Of a DNA stretch of 64,000 nucleotides, positions 25,786 to 40,143 are shown piece by piece. The position numbers and the translations under genes are program-made. The stretch lies in the NCBI GenBank assembly GCA_018873245.2, contig JAEMBT020000006.1, forward strand, positions 6,593,855-6,657,854, read 5' to 3'. Origin of the DNA: Archegozetes longisetosus (Eukaryota > Arthropoda > Arachnida > Sarcoptiformes > Trhypochthoniidae). A model generated the notes under the pieces. It saw nothing but the letters and a program-made list of their open reading frames with translations. It was not told the origin of the DNA and made no database searches. Position 1 is the stretch's first letter. Every line of letters begins with the position of its first letter.

Positions 25786-28700
25786 TTATCGCTTTACTAA
25801 CACTGGATTTCTTAGAACCAGAGCACTTTCAGCTGAGATTATAGGCAGACCATTATTTCGATGATAATTAATGAGATGACTTACGCTTTCAAATGTCTTA
25901 TCTTTCGTTCGAACCTGTGACAAAAACAATAAACACTTATTACTCAATCTCTATTGATATACCAATCAAACTTAAAGCAAAAGCAACCACTCACCACTCC
26001 TTCGGGATCAACTAGTAGTAAATGTTTTCTGATACCGCCCTGCATTCCCGTCAACACGTATTGACCGGCCGAGCCCTGAGACTCTCTCACCAAAAAGTCT
26101 CCATCTTTTACAACCAAACTTTCGCTTTCTTTTCTGCTGATAGGCCCGTGGAACCATTCCTCCTTTTGCAATTGTAAACTAAGACCACTCTTTTTGGCAG
26201 ATGTTTGTGCTATTGGTTCAGAGCTAACCAAAGGTTGTTGCGTAGCCTCAGACTGAGCTAAAGCGCTGTTAAACGGTTCTATTGTTTGACCAATAATAAA
26301 TGTTAGTTTGAATGTTTTCTGCTAATTTCAAAATGACTTACGCATATCGAAAGGATCTCTAATTGTTGATTGTGCTGTAGACTCTAAAGTAGAGTCACTA
26401 TTGTTGTGACTGTTAGTTACGTCACTAGCAGTACAATTCACATATTCTGGTTCTAATCTATTTGTTTCCTGAGAATTCATATCAACTTCTGTGCTATTGT
26501 TGTGATTATCTTCTTGAATATCTGTGTTCAAATCTATCAGATTAGGACTGTTTTGTTCGCAGTTTGTAAGTGATGATTTTTTCAGGCAACTTCTTGGAGC
26601 CGCTTGAGGTACCCTTTGAAGAGTAGCGCTTTCTTTTAGTAAAGTCTTGTCATGGTTATCATTCAATGGTGCGTCCGGTGGTATTTTTCCCGGCAAGTCA
26701 TTGTAATATTCTCTATCGTCTAGTCTTCCGTTATTGTTATCTTTATTAGAACTGCTACTTGAGCCATTGTGAACAGTGGTGTCCAATCTTTACATAAATT
26801 ATTCAAACATTTACAACTTTTGTCTTTTCAAATTGGACCAACTCTTAACTTACCGTTCATTAACTGAAGTAGTTCTTGGAGTTCTTTTCAAGAATTCTTT
26901 GAATCTCAATTCGAATGCCTGTCCTATTGTAGTGATGACATCTTGAGCGAGACCTCCACCACACTCGAGTACGAAACAGGCTCTACCATACCTATGATCC
27001 TTAGCAACATAGGCAACGAAATCCAAAGTGTCCTAAAAATATACACCAATAAACAAATGCTATATAGTGATGGAGTCATAGCCAAAATTTAAGATTACGT
27101 ACGGCATCGCCTCCAGATGCAAATGATATATTCGGCATTTCATGTTTAGCGATATTCTATAAACAAATTATTGAGATATTAAACAGAATTCTGAGAGATA
27201 TTAAAATTATGTATATAAGTATAGATGAATTTATAACTTACATCTCCAGTTTCCATCACAGCTAAATTTAAATAAGAGCTGGTAATTGTTAGGTTGACAT
27301 TGGCTCCCGCACAATCTATTCAATATTAAATACATAATCTTATCAATCAATTTGCCAATCTATTTGCCTGCATAAATCATTAACCACACATCAATTTTGT
27401 TCTCACTATTCAGTTAACTATAGATTTTCTTTAGCATATTCCAAACAATTGACTAGATTTTTCGTGAAAAATACAGCATTTTATAGATAAGTTCAAACAT
27501 TTTGATTCATGTTAAAAACGGTTACATCCTCTTTATGAATATATATTTTATATATTTTACTTCATTTGAGATTCGCCATAATTTAGTAAACATATAAATT
27601 CTAACTTAATGCACATTAAATGAGTCGTGAATTAAGTAAGAGTTGGTAAAAAAGCTCAAACTCAGAGTTTTAATGGAGCTGATTTAAAAGAAAAAAACAT
27701 TAGATAACTTGTATGAAAGATTCACGAATTATTGCCGAGTGAATAAAATGATTTTCTAAATGAAGCGAATAATGAGCTAATAGCGATTCTAACACAAGTG
27801 AAATCAAATTTGAAAAAGTAAAAACAATCCTCACGTATGAGATACTATCAATCAGAAGTTGTACAGCAAAGAGGGAGACCGGCAAACGTGAAACCTAACA
27901 AAAAACTTCTACTCATCTTACATGAATCAAAAGGATTTGCGTGATTTGAGCTGAATAAAGAATTATTTGTTGTAGTCAATATGTTTCTAAAAGGTTTAGA
28001 ATCTCGAAACTTCTTATTAAATATGTTGAAGATAATGTATAAATTAAATTATGTATAAACTATCGAAAGGATATTATAAGCAGTGACGAAACCAGAAATT
28101 CAAAAATCTTTCTCAACATTAGGGGAATGACACTAAAGATCGTGAGTTTTACATTACATTCCATCATATTTTGAACGATTAGGAGGAGCAGAGCCATCCC
28201 CTGCCCATCGCTAGGAAATGGTGACAAAAAGTTAAAATCTGTTAACACAGTTTGACTCAAACGTGAGAACTATTGATTGATGGGTTGAATTTGGTAAAGT
28301 TAGAAAAACAATAATTGAATCGTTACCCATATTTGGATTTTCGGCCAACATTCTAGCGATGCGTTTTTCTGTCCGTCGATTTTTATCAGGAGTCTTAAGT
28401 CTAGCGGCTTCACAAACTCTGTTTATACATTCTTTCGCGATTTGGGATCGAGTATCAAAATCAAGGCTTTTCATTGAGGTATTGATTCCAAGACATCCGA
28501 CATACTATTGAAAATGAAATATTTCATTATAGTTACTGATTATCAATTGAAAATAGCCTATAGTTGAAATAAGAGAGAAAGTACTCTATTGTCACAATTT
28601 TAAGTACAATCATATATCAAGAATGTAAACCAAATGCTAACAAATAAAGATATGTTGAATAAATAGAAAGTTTAGTTTGTTCTGGTGCTCATTGTAACAA

Positions 28701-31700
28701 AAATTGACTAAATTTATTAGAAAATATTTTCATCAACATCACGTTCAAATGCGATGAATTAACTTTGAAATGATTTTCAATAGTAAAAAAAGTGGAATAA
28801 AGCCGAACATTTGGATTAATTTAAAACGAAAAATGTTTTCAATCAGTTATTAAATTTGGATAAAACTATTTTTGGTGTTTAACCTGAATTAGTAACCTAT
28901 AAAATAGTGATATAGGAAAAATGCAACTAAACTACTATATCTGATTGAGTAGAGATAATTAGGAAATAAGCGTCAATTTTCATGTGAGAATTGGCGGAAA
29001 ATCATTTCTGATAATTAAGTCATTAGATCATCAAATCGACAGATAAGAAGTTGATCGAACTATTGAGAAGATAGTAATTAGTAAAGAAGTGGTAAAAAGA
29101 GTTAAATTGAAAGATGAAAAAGAAGAGAAAAAGAAGAGATAAAGAAATGAGAGAAAGAAAGAATTGGAAAGAAGTTAGAAAGTTTGATATAGTAAAATGA
29201 GATAAGAGTTATTTGGGGATTGTATGCACAGCTGTAGTTGGGATATAAGCCTGTGGTATTTAAGTTAAACTTAAGTGTCTCTAATCTCTCACAGCAATAC
29301 TGGTGCAGTTCAATGTATTGGCCCACTATTCCTACTATTTAGCTAAGGAAAAGGCACACCTCAAAAGCCCTCTACACGACTTCCGGCCAATGGATCTTTT
29401 GATGAGCGAAGCAAGTGACAAAGTAAAGAAGTCGTCCTTCAATTTCGGAAATATCCAATAAATAATGTTAATAAACATCATGAGAGAAGGGTTTCTTTCA
29501 TCAAAGACTGGCACCAATAGACATACTGCTTCATAATTTAGATTAGAGGATATTTTCATTCACCATTTCCTTTAAACTCTACTTCAATCCAATATCTTGC
29601 CAGCGATTAATTCAGTGTCTAATGCAGCACACATTGGATAATAGTTTTGACTAAATTCAAATCTCGATTCGAGAGAAACTGACAAATAAATGTTGGGTGG
29701 AATGAAAATACTCTCAATGAATGAATTAAACAATAGAGTGATAGTATCTATGTTTTCGGCCTACAAATTATTGAGTGAATATTAGAGGAATGAAGTTAAT
29801 GAACAAAAATATAATTAGTCGAAAGAATGTAACTTGAGGGAACAATAGTTATGTTACAAATCAATATAAATAGAGACTGACATTGTTTGAATAGTAATGT
29901 GAGTTTAAAATAGTTTAGCGTAAGCAGCATGAACAATAATAAACAAGATGTTTAGCTCACAAGTTACTAATGTTAAAGATAGGTATGGCTTATATAATGT
30001 TTTCCCTCTACTCCATTCAATATTAACGTTTTGAATGAGCCGAAGCACCCAAACCACCCCAACCCAACTTTAATTGAACTCATATCTAAACTATTTTGAG
30101 TCCATATAAAATTTTATTCCATGGAAACTAAATTAGATTCTATTATTTGGCAAACATTCTCCCACTTATATCTAGTTTTGATTAAATAAGAGGAGAAAAT
30201 TAAGCTGTAATTTATTACAGCAATCCTATTATGACAATAGCGAGTGATTTAACTGAAAACAGTGGAAAATACAAGTTATGGAGTGGTTGTAAAAGAAATA
30301 ATAAACGTTTTTTTATTATTCTTTTTCACGGCCTATTACATGAGTCGGGAATTTTTTTTTTTGGATCATAATTAAGAAAGATGTTGATCATGTTGATGAG
30401 GCTTATTTAAGTTGAACAGGAAGTTGTCGTCATCTTCTCTCACAATAATCATAAGCGGCAAAGTTACGCGTAATCATAATAAGAGCAACAACTGAGAGCT
30501 TAAGAACAACAACTGAGAGCATAAGAACAACTGACAGTTTTCTTCTAACTTATTATAATAAAGTTAAATATAAAGTATCATTTGTTAGGCGCGAAACTCT
30601 ACCATGCATGGCCAACGCCACTCTAGGACCGAGAACATTTAATTTGCATTCCCATCAACATCTACTATAGCCTTATTTGTGCCAACACTGGGATCACTGC
30701 CATGTGTTCATTGTGTCTTATTATAAGTGTTTCTTTCCCTCATGAGACCGGACACTAAAGACAGCCAATTCAGAGTCGGCTACTGCTAACCACCGGAAAT
30801 ACTAAATGTCATGCAATTTCATCAGAAATGTAATAGAGGGTTGGCTCTATTTGGGATATTTGTCCACTTGTATTGTTTGCCTATGGAATTAAATAGTGAA
30901 TATCCGCTCAAACTATATGCGCACTTCCCTAATACTCTCACAGCTTTTCAACGATTAGTTTCTCTTTCAATGAAACTATTGATTCCCCAAATTTCTAACA
31001 TCAATAAACAATGTTTCTCTACTTGAAACAGACTCTACTGTAAAAATAATACACAATTCGATGGTTTAATATATAGTATTGTACTTTCATGTGAATTACT
31101 TATATATTTCTATTGAGTCATTTTCAACATTCAATTGAAAGATTGATCTAAATTTTGAATGACTGATAGAATTATGTTAAATTATCTAAACTAGTAATTT
31201 ATTTTTGGAGCTAATTTCTTTTTTAGACCGGATATGCCGCAATTACAGACAACAAATTACTTCAACAGAATTTAGCCAACACATTGTCAATGAGATTTTC
31301 TCATTTAGTCCATGTTTAGTCTATTGATTGTGAGTAGGATCTTGTCATTGAGTTCATGTTTAGTAAAGTTTATTCATTGAGTCGATGTTTAGTAAAGTCT
31401 ATTCATAGCGAGTACTCTATTGATTGAATTATAAGATTCATATTTATGTGATATGCCATATTGTAAAGAAAAAATAAAGCGATATATAAGATAACATCAA
31501 ATTTATGTTATATGTGGGCACATATCGACTAATATTGAGATTGTATTAGAAACCCGTTTGGTTGAGCTCTGTTTGGCTTACAAATTCATTCATTCATTGG
31601 CTCACTCATTGAGTCGGTGATTCATTCATTGATTCTACGCAAATACTTGAATATATAACTTATAAAATGAATGAATGAATGAATGAAAAAGCGGTAATTC

Positions 31701-32921
31701 TCTATTAATAGTATGACGTCTACAGTGCACAAATACATGGCTGATCACTGTTAAGCTTTGCGAGCTATATCTTAAACTTATTGTAATGACTTTCAATCGC
31801 AATTTACTCAACCACTCCTAAAGCAATTGAATAGACTTTTAGAATTTTGCTTAGAAACATTCAAATATTTTTTTATCGTCATTTATCAAATCATTCAGCA
31901 TTTGTTTGGATATAGAACTGAAGGACTGATTAGAAGTTGTAAAACAAAAGTGAATTATTAGGAATTATATAATTGCGTAACGAAGGCTCGAGTATAAAAT
32001 TCAAGTATAAGTTAGACTATCAATTCAAGTATAAGTTAGACTATCAATTCAAGTATTAGACTATGAATTGGATTATGGTTTGGACTATGGTTTGGACTAT
32101 GATTTCGACTATAAATTGTCAGTGTGTTAGTACAGGAGAAAAAAATAGTAAATAGTAGTCAGAATTGGTGATGAAAATTGAGCAGAAAAAGGAGATCGGA
32201 TACCAGGTGCTGGGGCCTCGTGTTTGTTTAGTGCCGGAAACGCATCGTTTTCACTTTACTGCGATTTCCTGGCAATAACACAGAGTTTTGGGTGAATTGG
32301 AATAGACAGCAAAAATACAATAAACTTAAATATATATACAGTTAGTGAATAAGTGGGAGAGTAGTACACATCTGCTTTTCAGTTTTAACAGACCCCTCCA
32401 TACCATTCTCAATATATCCTAAGCTCTTCCGGTCACAGAAATACTCTCTTATAGATAAGCACTAAATCTAAATTCTTAAAATCTATGCGAGACAACCATA
32501 CCAAGTAAACCAATTATATCATTATGTTTGTTCCGATTTAACCTTCAAAATAATCAACTCGTACACAAGCAATTCAATTGTTTGTATATCGCGAATAACT
32601 ATTTTGATGAATGCCTCAATTCAATTATACGTTACAATAGATTATATAATACAACTATTTTTATATTTTTCCGGGAAAACATACTTTTATGCCAATTATA
32701 GACGGAAATGTGTATTCAATTATAGCTCAAATGCTCAATCAATTTTATGAGTTACCAATTCAACAAAATTATTGAGAAAATCAGTTTCCAGGAAGGAGTT
32801 TCCTGAACAGTAAAAAAACACCAGTTCTGATCAGTAGAGGATTCACATCAACACAAAATCACAAAATCAGAGAGAAGGGAAATGGTTTGTCAGTATGAGA
32901 GGGAGAGTGTGCGAGTATATG

Positions 32922-32961
<40 letters not shown>

Positions 32962-34946
32962 TGGACATGAGTCGGTGGTAAATATAATCGCTTATTAGAG
33001 TGAGACTCATTTTTTGAGCCGCATATGCGAGTTGTCGCGCAATAACAGTTTGCGAGCATTTGTTTAGATTTTTCAAGTCTGTAATTGGAGCCTAAGTGTA
33101 AATTCGTGTGTTTTCAGAAAAAATACATATAATTTCGATGATGTGGTAGTTATGAAGAAAGAAAAAATGATAAAATATTCAATTTAGGTGGGAAACAATT
33201 TGGGCTTAACATGACTGTATTGCGCAAAAGCATAGAAATTAAACTACGTAAAATTCTAAGAATAGGTGAATCGTAATGAACAATTGTTCGAAATAAATCT
33301 GGCTAAAATGGTATCTTTTTTTCCATAAAGCTTAGTGTTGAGCCTTGCTGTTGGAAAAGAGACGAAAATTGAGAGAAAAGAATCAAATAGTGGGTCTGTA
33401 CTTATACGGATAGCTTAAGTTTGACAAAGTCTTCAAATGACCTTCTCTGACATCCTTCTCTCAAACTGAAGCCCTGTTACACTCCCCACAAACGCAATCA
33501 ATATTTTTGAAAGTAAAAACAGCTAAAGTTGGTCATCAAAACCAGTTGCATAAGAAGTTTTGAGGAGGATATGCAAAGAAAGCAGGATATAATAAGTGTA
33601 TTCAGCTATTGGTTCGGTGTTATTGCACTTAAAGAATTAATCTAATGCATAATATTATATAAGACAACAAGCCTTACATAATATCATAAACTTTTATATA
33701 AACTTATAAATTAAAACATAAGCTCAACTTAGAAAATATGCTCAATATATTATCAAAGCTGAACAAAACATACCCGAACCGCATAAGAGATACCCGTTTC
33801 AGCAATTTGCTGATCGGGATGCAGCCAACCTCGAGGTGGTTTATTGATGAAACTGCCGGCTTTACTCCAATCAGGTGTAGTTGACGATGCAGTTGATGAC
33901 GTTGACGGCACCAATGCTGCCGCTGATGCCGGTTGAGAGCCATTTCTGGTGACACTGAAGGCATTGGCAGAGGCATTGGCAGCCAAACTGGTCTCTCCAG
34001 TTGGATTTGATGATACATTATTATCATTGGGACTACATGTAAGGCTATCACTTGTATTGACTGATGCGAACTGTACTTTCTGTCGGGGCATAATGGCTAT
34101 GCCTAAGCCCGGATGACTTGTCAATGGTCTTGGAGGGGGTTTAGGCGATAATTCAGCAGTAGGTTTAGGTGAGCCTAATAACAGTGAACAGGAAGGCGCC
34201 GAACTAGAACTTAACCCTAAAGTTTTACTTAATGGAGGCTTAGGTATTGGCGTTTGAGTCGATATCAATCGATTCTGTCCAATAGCTTTATTACATAAAC
34301 TTGTGTTTGATTTAGTCGTTTGCTTATTATTTATGCTATTATTACAACTCTTATTATTAGTCGAATCACTAAACCTGGAGACCGAAGAAGTCGGAAGTTT
34401 GATATATCTCTGAGAATGTAATACTAGAGAATTGGATTCATTCGACTTTCTAAGAGCTTCTTGTTGTAGGTGTTCGGTGCCTTTGGATCTATGAAAGCCT
34501 AACTTTAACAGACTCGATTTGGTAGAATTATTTATACTATTATTAGTGGTAGTAATAGGTGTGCTAATAGGTGTTGGATCGATAGTATGACAAGAGTCAA
34601 CATTAAATATTGTGTCCGGTTTTCGAAAAGTTCGAGGCAATGGAACGCTAAGTTTAATGTTATCACGATTTGACACTGGAGTCGATGATAATGGATGTGA
34701 TGGTAGTTGAGAAGATTGTAATGAAGTATCAGTATTATTGACCAAGTTTGGCAGGTTATCCTTTGGCAGGTTATCCGTTGTTGTTGTAGTCTGTTTGATA
34801 AGAGCTTCACTATCAACACTACTTAAGTTGATATTCAAACAATTATCGTTGGCTTCCTCTGCAAGTTGGTCTTGTTGTCCTATAAAAAGTTGAGCGTAAT
34901 CATCATCCTTTAACGGAGAATATGAAAATGCAAAACAAGAGAGCAT
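25786..34946 (-). CDS. SHC: Shc-type adaptor protein (PTB-CH1-SH2)
   Basis: Adaptor that binds phosphotyrosine receptors and, once phosphorylated, recruits Grb2 toward Ras/MAPK. Exons (minus): 34946-33774, 28504-28327, 27315-27242, 27156-27103, 27032-26854, 26787-26342, 26278-25995, 25914-25786; 838 residues, much longer than Drosophila Shc. Residues 1-365 are a disordered Ser/Thr/Asn-rich extension with Pro motifs such as SPKPPPRPL. The PTB domain starts at [14 protein letters not shown] (364-377) and runs to about 550 ([14 protein letters not shown]). CH1 keeps both Grb2 docking sites: tandem tyrosines EYYNDLPGK (Y580, Y581) and EYVNC (Y668). SH2: [11 protein letters not shown] (743 on) and FLVRES (763-768), with the C-terminal end [11 protein letters not shown]. 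All joins keep frame. The start is not certain: a stop lies just upstream of the ATG, but an acceptor-like site follows within exon 1 near 34908. Confidence 0.95.
31304..31408. repeat. Degenerate repeats around a CATGTTTAGT core
   Basis: The phrase CATGTTTAGT (or GATGTTTAGT) followed by a TATTCATTGA- or TATTGATTG-type end recurs three times with small changes. Confidence 0.7.
31584..31687. repeat. Inverted tetranucleotide arrays (ATTC)n ... (GAAT)n
   Basis: ATTCATTCATTCATTGG at 31584-31600 and a related block near 31619 face an (ATGA)n array at 31667-31687, so the strands can pair into a hairpin. Confidence 0.75.
31999..32060. repeat. Tandem repeat, 24-base unit, about 2.5 copies
   Basis: Two exact 24-base copies (31999-32022, 32023-32046) beginning ATTCAAGTATAAG, then a degenerate third, then related TGGACTATGG/TTTGGACTAT phrases to about 32110. 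Confidence 0.85.
32924..32959. repeat. (GA)n microsatellite
   Basis: About 36 bases of uninterrupted GA dinucleotide in the Shc first intron. Confidence 0.95.
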
Positions 34947-36381
34947 TGTCGTGATTTCTCAGTTTTTCACTCAAATCCTGTCCGTCTATTGAACTCTCAA
35001 GTTATTATCAAGTTTTTTTCGCTTATAGCACGCCTTCTAAATTTTGTAATGTAAATTCATAACAAAAATCGCAAACTCATAACAAGAGGCGCACTGCGAC
35101 ACATTTCAATCAAAGTGATTAAACTTAGTCATTATTATTAGTGAACCAATTATTGGTTCGGTATAATTACTACAGAATAATAGGGACCAAACGTTGTAGA
35201 AGTTGAAGCGTAGAAATGAATGAAAAAGAAGGCTTGGAGATGGTAGAAGGAACAGATGTTTTATTAATACTCTTGGTAGAGGCTTGGGAGCAGAGAATAG
35301 AGAGATATATACAGCTTGAACAACTAAGATATATACAGCTTGGAGAACTGGAGTCGACACTCGCACACACGCACAAACTGCTAGAATGTGAGCGAGTTTT
35401 GGTTCAATGTTAGCAGAGAGGCATTAACAGGCATTTACTACAGTATTTTAACCACAGCCTTCCCTTCAAGGGCAAGTAAGTTCATCTGAAGACACAAACA
35501 GATCTTTACTACTATCCAATATGCGTAGTTGTGAAAGGCGTCGATTCATTGTCGCAAGAATCGCTAATTTCAATCGGGTTTATTACTAAAACATCAATCC
35601 CTTTGACTAAAATGAACACTAGTTCAGACCAGAATCAACAGCAAATATCAGTCAAATAGTTCACATCTGCTATTATGCGGTTGTGAAGCTTTTTCACGGC
35701 CTCGTAGTAACCATACAATACGATGGCGAAGGACGGGAGATCCCCTTCGGGGCTTATAACTTATTACTTCAGTTATACCTACTGTATATCATGTATTAAT
35801 TTTCTATATTACAGCCAAACTTCATCTCTCACATCAAGCCCAACAAAACAACACAACCAATATCTCGACTGACGTTTAGTATATTGGTTAATATGGATAT
35901 GTTGAATAAGTTGATTCTCGTCAACACTAAACAGAACTGAACAGATTGGTTCAGAACTAACCTAACTTTACACTACACACTATCGCCCAATTCCATAATC
36001 TCTCATCACTAGAGTTGTTGCGGGCAAAGGCGCGGGCGTTGAAACGTACGACATAAAAATACTACGACTTGCGTGGGATGAATGTATTGAACGAATAATC
36101 CAACGCAAAACTACAGACAGACCGGACCAACTTATACTACTTCTGATGTAATAACGATTACTGAATGAATGAGTCAATCAATCAATTTATAATTTTCTTT
36201 TAAGTTATGTCCGATTAATTCGTTCTAACAGAAAGTACTGTAGATTTGATAATAAATGGAGACACAAACTAAAAAATATTCACTATAAGCCATTAACTTG
36301 AGTCAGTTTGAGCTACTTTCAAGTTAGACACACTCCTCACACACGAGTTATAAGAGAGTACTGTATATATCGCGAGTTTGG

Positions 36382-36401
36382 TCTCTCTCTCTCTCTCTCT
36401 C
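36382..36401. repeat. (CT)n microsatellite
   Basis: Twenty bases of alternating T and C, upstream of Shc on the opposite strand (GA when read in Shc orientation). Confidence 0.9.
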
Positions 36402-36636
36402 AACAACTATGTAGTGCAAAGAGCGTACGGCAAGAAAAGAATGAATGAGTGCCTGTGCGGCAACGCCTCCACATAGTGTACGTAAACGCAGAGGAAATGT
36501 GAGGGACTAGAGGGGAGTCAACGGGAAGCGCTTCAGGGAATTTATGGTAGGCTCGGCTATGACTGAGTTATGCTTTAGCTTTGCTTTTGCTGTTTTTGCC
36601 CGCTTTTAACTCAGCTTTTGCTGATAATAATACTTC

Positions 36637-36637
<1 letters not shown>

Positions 36638-36684
<47 letters not shown>
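36638..36684. repeat. (CT)n microsatellite, long
   Basis: About 47 bases of uninterrupted CT, facing the GA tract at 37017-37056. Confidence 0.95.
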
Positions 36685-36688
<4 letters not shown>

Positions 36689-37012
36689 GAGAATACTTTC
36701 ATTGAATATACTGTTGAGTTTAGGGGGGCTTCAGATGTGAAAGAAGAAGAAATGGTAAAATTGTGATCCTATTTTTAGATGAATAGCTATAAAAAATACA
36801 TTTATATAAAGAGAGTTTAATAGTCTGCCAAATTCTTGATGATATATTGGGCAATTTCCAATAGGACCACAATTCAATGGGATGGCATTACAATTATTAT
36901 TGTTGGTCCCAAAGACTCACTGTGGAGAAGGAGAGGGAGTATCAGAGAGAACAGAGTATTAAACACATAAGAGAGTATCAGAGAGAACAGACATAAGACA
37001 GTATGAGACATG

Positions 37013-37016
<4 letters not shown>

Positions 37017-37056
<40 letters not shown>
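37017..37056. repeat. (GA)n microsatellite, long
   Basis: About 40 bases of GA, inverted relative to the CT tract 330 bases to its left. Confidence 0.95.
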
Positions 37057-37060
<4 letters not shown>

Positions 37061-38871
37061 AGATAGCAAAAGTTAGTCTGAATCACAAATGTGAAAAAGT
37101 TGCAAATACTGAAAACTTGAAAACTTCCAACAGATGGTCTCTACCCGAATACCCAAATAGTTTCTTAAAGCTGATCCATAAGAAAGGAGGAGCAATTGGC
37201 GACTCAAATATAATCAGCTAAGTGTTCATTTGATACATTTACGAGTTTGACATAATCATTAAGTGCAACTTATCATCAATTATAGAGGAAAAAAGAGCTT
37301 TTCTTCTGTTTGATTGTATTTAAGTTTACAGAAATATAATAATAAACAATAGGATAGAAGTAATTGTTAACAATAATTTGTGCAATGGCAGGCAAAACTG
37401 TCATATAAATTATCAGATCACTAAAGGATGAAATTAGTTGAAGAAAAAAGTGAGGCAATGTTATAATTTAGTTTAGGTTAGCTTTTTCTAATGTTCGCAA
37501 AGTTCATATCGCATGAATGAACACGACAACGATGTAAACCTCCTCCAGTTGAGTAGAATTTCTTTAGCTCTCGGCTCCCAACTGGCGTATTTTAGTTTAC
37601 ATCCTCTATAAAGTGACCCCAAAATTTCATATTTCCCAAACTAACACCCATATAAAGCGCGCACCAACTACTACCAAACTTTATTATATTTATAACTAAA
37701 ATAAGCATTTTCTATATTTTAGTTTATATTTAACTATTTTTAGATCCCACATTCAAATAACAGTTAACTTCCAAATCCTATTACTTAATACTCATTAATA
37801 TTTGACGAAACATATTCTCTCAGTTCTTTACTTTTTCAAGAGATTAAATCTAAATTTTAAGTTTTACTACATATTTGAAAATGAGTTGCAAAACAACTTT
37901 AGTTCGCAACTAACAGTGCATCACATCCACAAGAGTGTAACATTTATTTGACTTTATTTAATTTGATCACAGAGAATAATTTACAAAGCATACAAAAAGG
38001 ATATGATCGCTCTGTTAGATATTCGATCTATTGTTTAATAATTAGTTGTCCAAAATTGGATTTCATTTCAGTGAGTGGGAGCACTCTGTTTATAATTGCC
38101 ACACCATATCATTTACTTGCAGGTTCATAGCAATCATTAAATAAACTCTTATTTGAGCTAATTATTTAATCTTAAACTTTTAGGCGACGCGTACTGTTGT
38201 CTAATTTTCGAGTAGTTCACCACTAGTTGACGACTAGTCCAGAAAAATGAGTGCATCTTCAAATGATAAATGGAAACTTTATTGGTGGCTTAACAAGAAA
38301 CCTAACTTTTCCTATTAACAACAAATGACTAAAACGAAAAAATTGAGAAAAACTCAAGTGTTATTTATTGTTCGAACAATTTTTAGTCAAGATTATAAAT
38401 CAATTTCATTAATGTTGGGGTAGAGGAAAACAAATTATCTCTTATCTCGTAGTCACACAGCAAAATATATTTATATATATTGAGATAAAACTAATTCAAA
38501 TAAAGTATAAGACTATAGTTGAGCATTACTCGAAAGAGTGTGTGCACTGTATTTATGTACTCATTTAGTATCACAGATACCATGGCATGAAATGATTATT
38601 TCCAGTAATGCCAATGAATGATAAGTGTTTTTTCATAAACCAAAAGTTAATTATCAACTTAAATTTTCATTTTATAGCGTTTATAGCATTATTACATCAC
38701 ATAAGTTATACAGAAAATAGGTTTCCCTAACTTTCCAAAAGAATATAAGGGAATAAAAACTTGATTTGCAAATGAGCCGCAAACCGAAACCTGCTATGAC
38801 TTTGACTATGACATAGACTACGACTATGGGCACCACTTGCAACATAACTTGGAATTCCCTTTAGGCTATTC

Positions 38872-38896
38872 ATTATTATTATTATTATTATTATTA
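38872..38896. repeat. (ATT)n microsatellite
   Basis: Eight ATT triplets plus one base. Confidence 0.9.
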
Positions 38897-40143
38897 CTTG
38901 AGATAACTTAACGTTCTGTTTAAACCTACAAAAGGGCGAGAGAGTCACTCAACGTATGAACGACACCAACAAATAGACACCATAAGAGAGACATGACATA
39001 AAACACAACAATATTACTGATTCCATTTAATTGCTATCACCTATCATTCATTCATAACACCATTTGCAATAATTTGATTCAAGTGAAAAACACTTATTTG
39101 CAATCCATTTATATCTCTCTTCTTCGAATCGCTTGTTGTCAATAAGAAACAGATTATCAAATACTTATATTGATTGAGACCTTAATAGGTGATGGCATCT
39201 AAAAATCATTTAGCAAAATCACATAAGGCTGTAGAGTTTGCAAAAATTCATTCAATAAATTGACTCTTGTAATAACTTGAAAGCATTCTACACTATCTTA
39301 TAGACAAATCACGACAACTTGCATTTCAAAACATTCTTAAAGTTGTCATCAATTGAGCCATTAGTCAATTAATGGAAACATTATATGTTTAGCAAATTGA
39401 TGACAAATTAATAATAAGCAAAACAGTTGACAATAAACATATATTAATGAAAGTTACAAATACTAAATATATATATTCATATGTAAACTTACCACAAATA
39501 CAACACCATATCATTTAAGACAACTATTATGAGTTGAGTGACGAAAACAAATATAATTTTTAAAACTTTAAAATCTTTTCTCTTACATTAATTTCGATAT
39601 TAACCGACAATTACTAGTTAATTCTTAGTAATTCATATCAGTATTACATCAAAACAATGCAATTGTTCATACTATTATCAATTAACATTAATTCTTTGAA
39701 TGCCCTCTTTGTAATTGCATTGAATGTCAACAGAGACCATTACTGTATTCATATTTACTCTATGCGATAGGTCTTTAACAGAATACGTATTAATATCTTT
39801 TTGCCATTATACCAGTTTGTTATGTATTTCTATTGCTACCAAACCAATCAACTCAATGAAAAGGGACTTCAGAATATGAATTTTATGAAAACGTATTTTC
39901 TTACTATTTTTAAAATCCTATAACTCTTATAACTCAATACAAATAATTATTATAATTCTAAATTGAGTGCAATTTTGAAAATACTACAAGTTGAAAGGAT
40001 TTAGTTTCAGTTTTTGTAAAAATTAATAATTGTAAAAAGTTATAAAATTAATATTTAAAAAAAATTTTGAAAACTTTCCATTGCAATGAATGAACTGAAA
40101 GTGAGTTAGCGCAGACTCAGCGTAGACCTCTACCTGATGGGAG

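Larger units (their letters stand above)
28505..33773 (-). other. Large (5.3 kb) first intron of Shc
   Basis: Lies inside the PTB-coding sequence: the last codon before it is the Arg of GISYAVR and the first after it is the Tyr of YVGC. Other introns of this gene are 50 to about 1000 bases. It holds repeats at 31304-31408, 31584-31687, 31999-32060 and 32924-32959. A somewhat GC-richer patch lies near 30590-30800. Open frames at 29335-29559 (minus) and 30811-31026 (plus) match nothing I recognise. Confidence 0.85.

Noticed and set aside
29335-29559. Minus-strand open frame of 74 codons inside the Shc intron with a protein-like composition
   Set aside because: No recognisable family, no partner exons and no clear splice context; it starts and ends without support.
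30590-31030. GC-richer patch and plus-strand open frame in the Shc intron
   Set aside because: Neither strand gives a recognisable protein or RNA fold; not tRNA-like.
36581-36766. Open frame across the long CT tract
   Set aside because: Dinucleotide repeats stay open in several frames by nature; the flanks are not coding-like.
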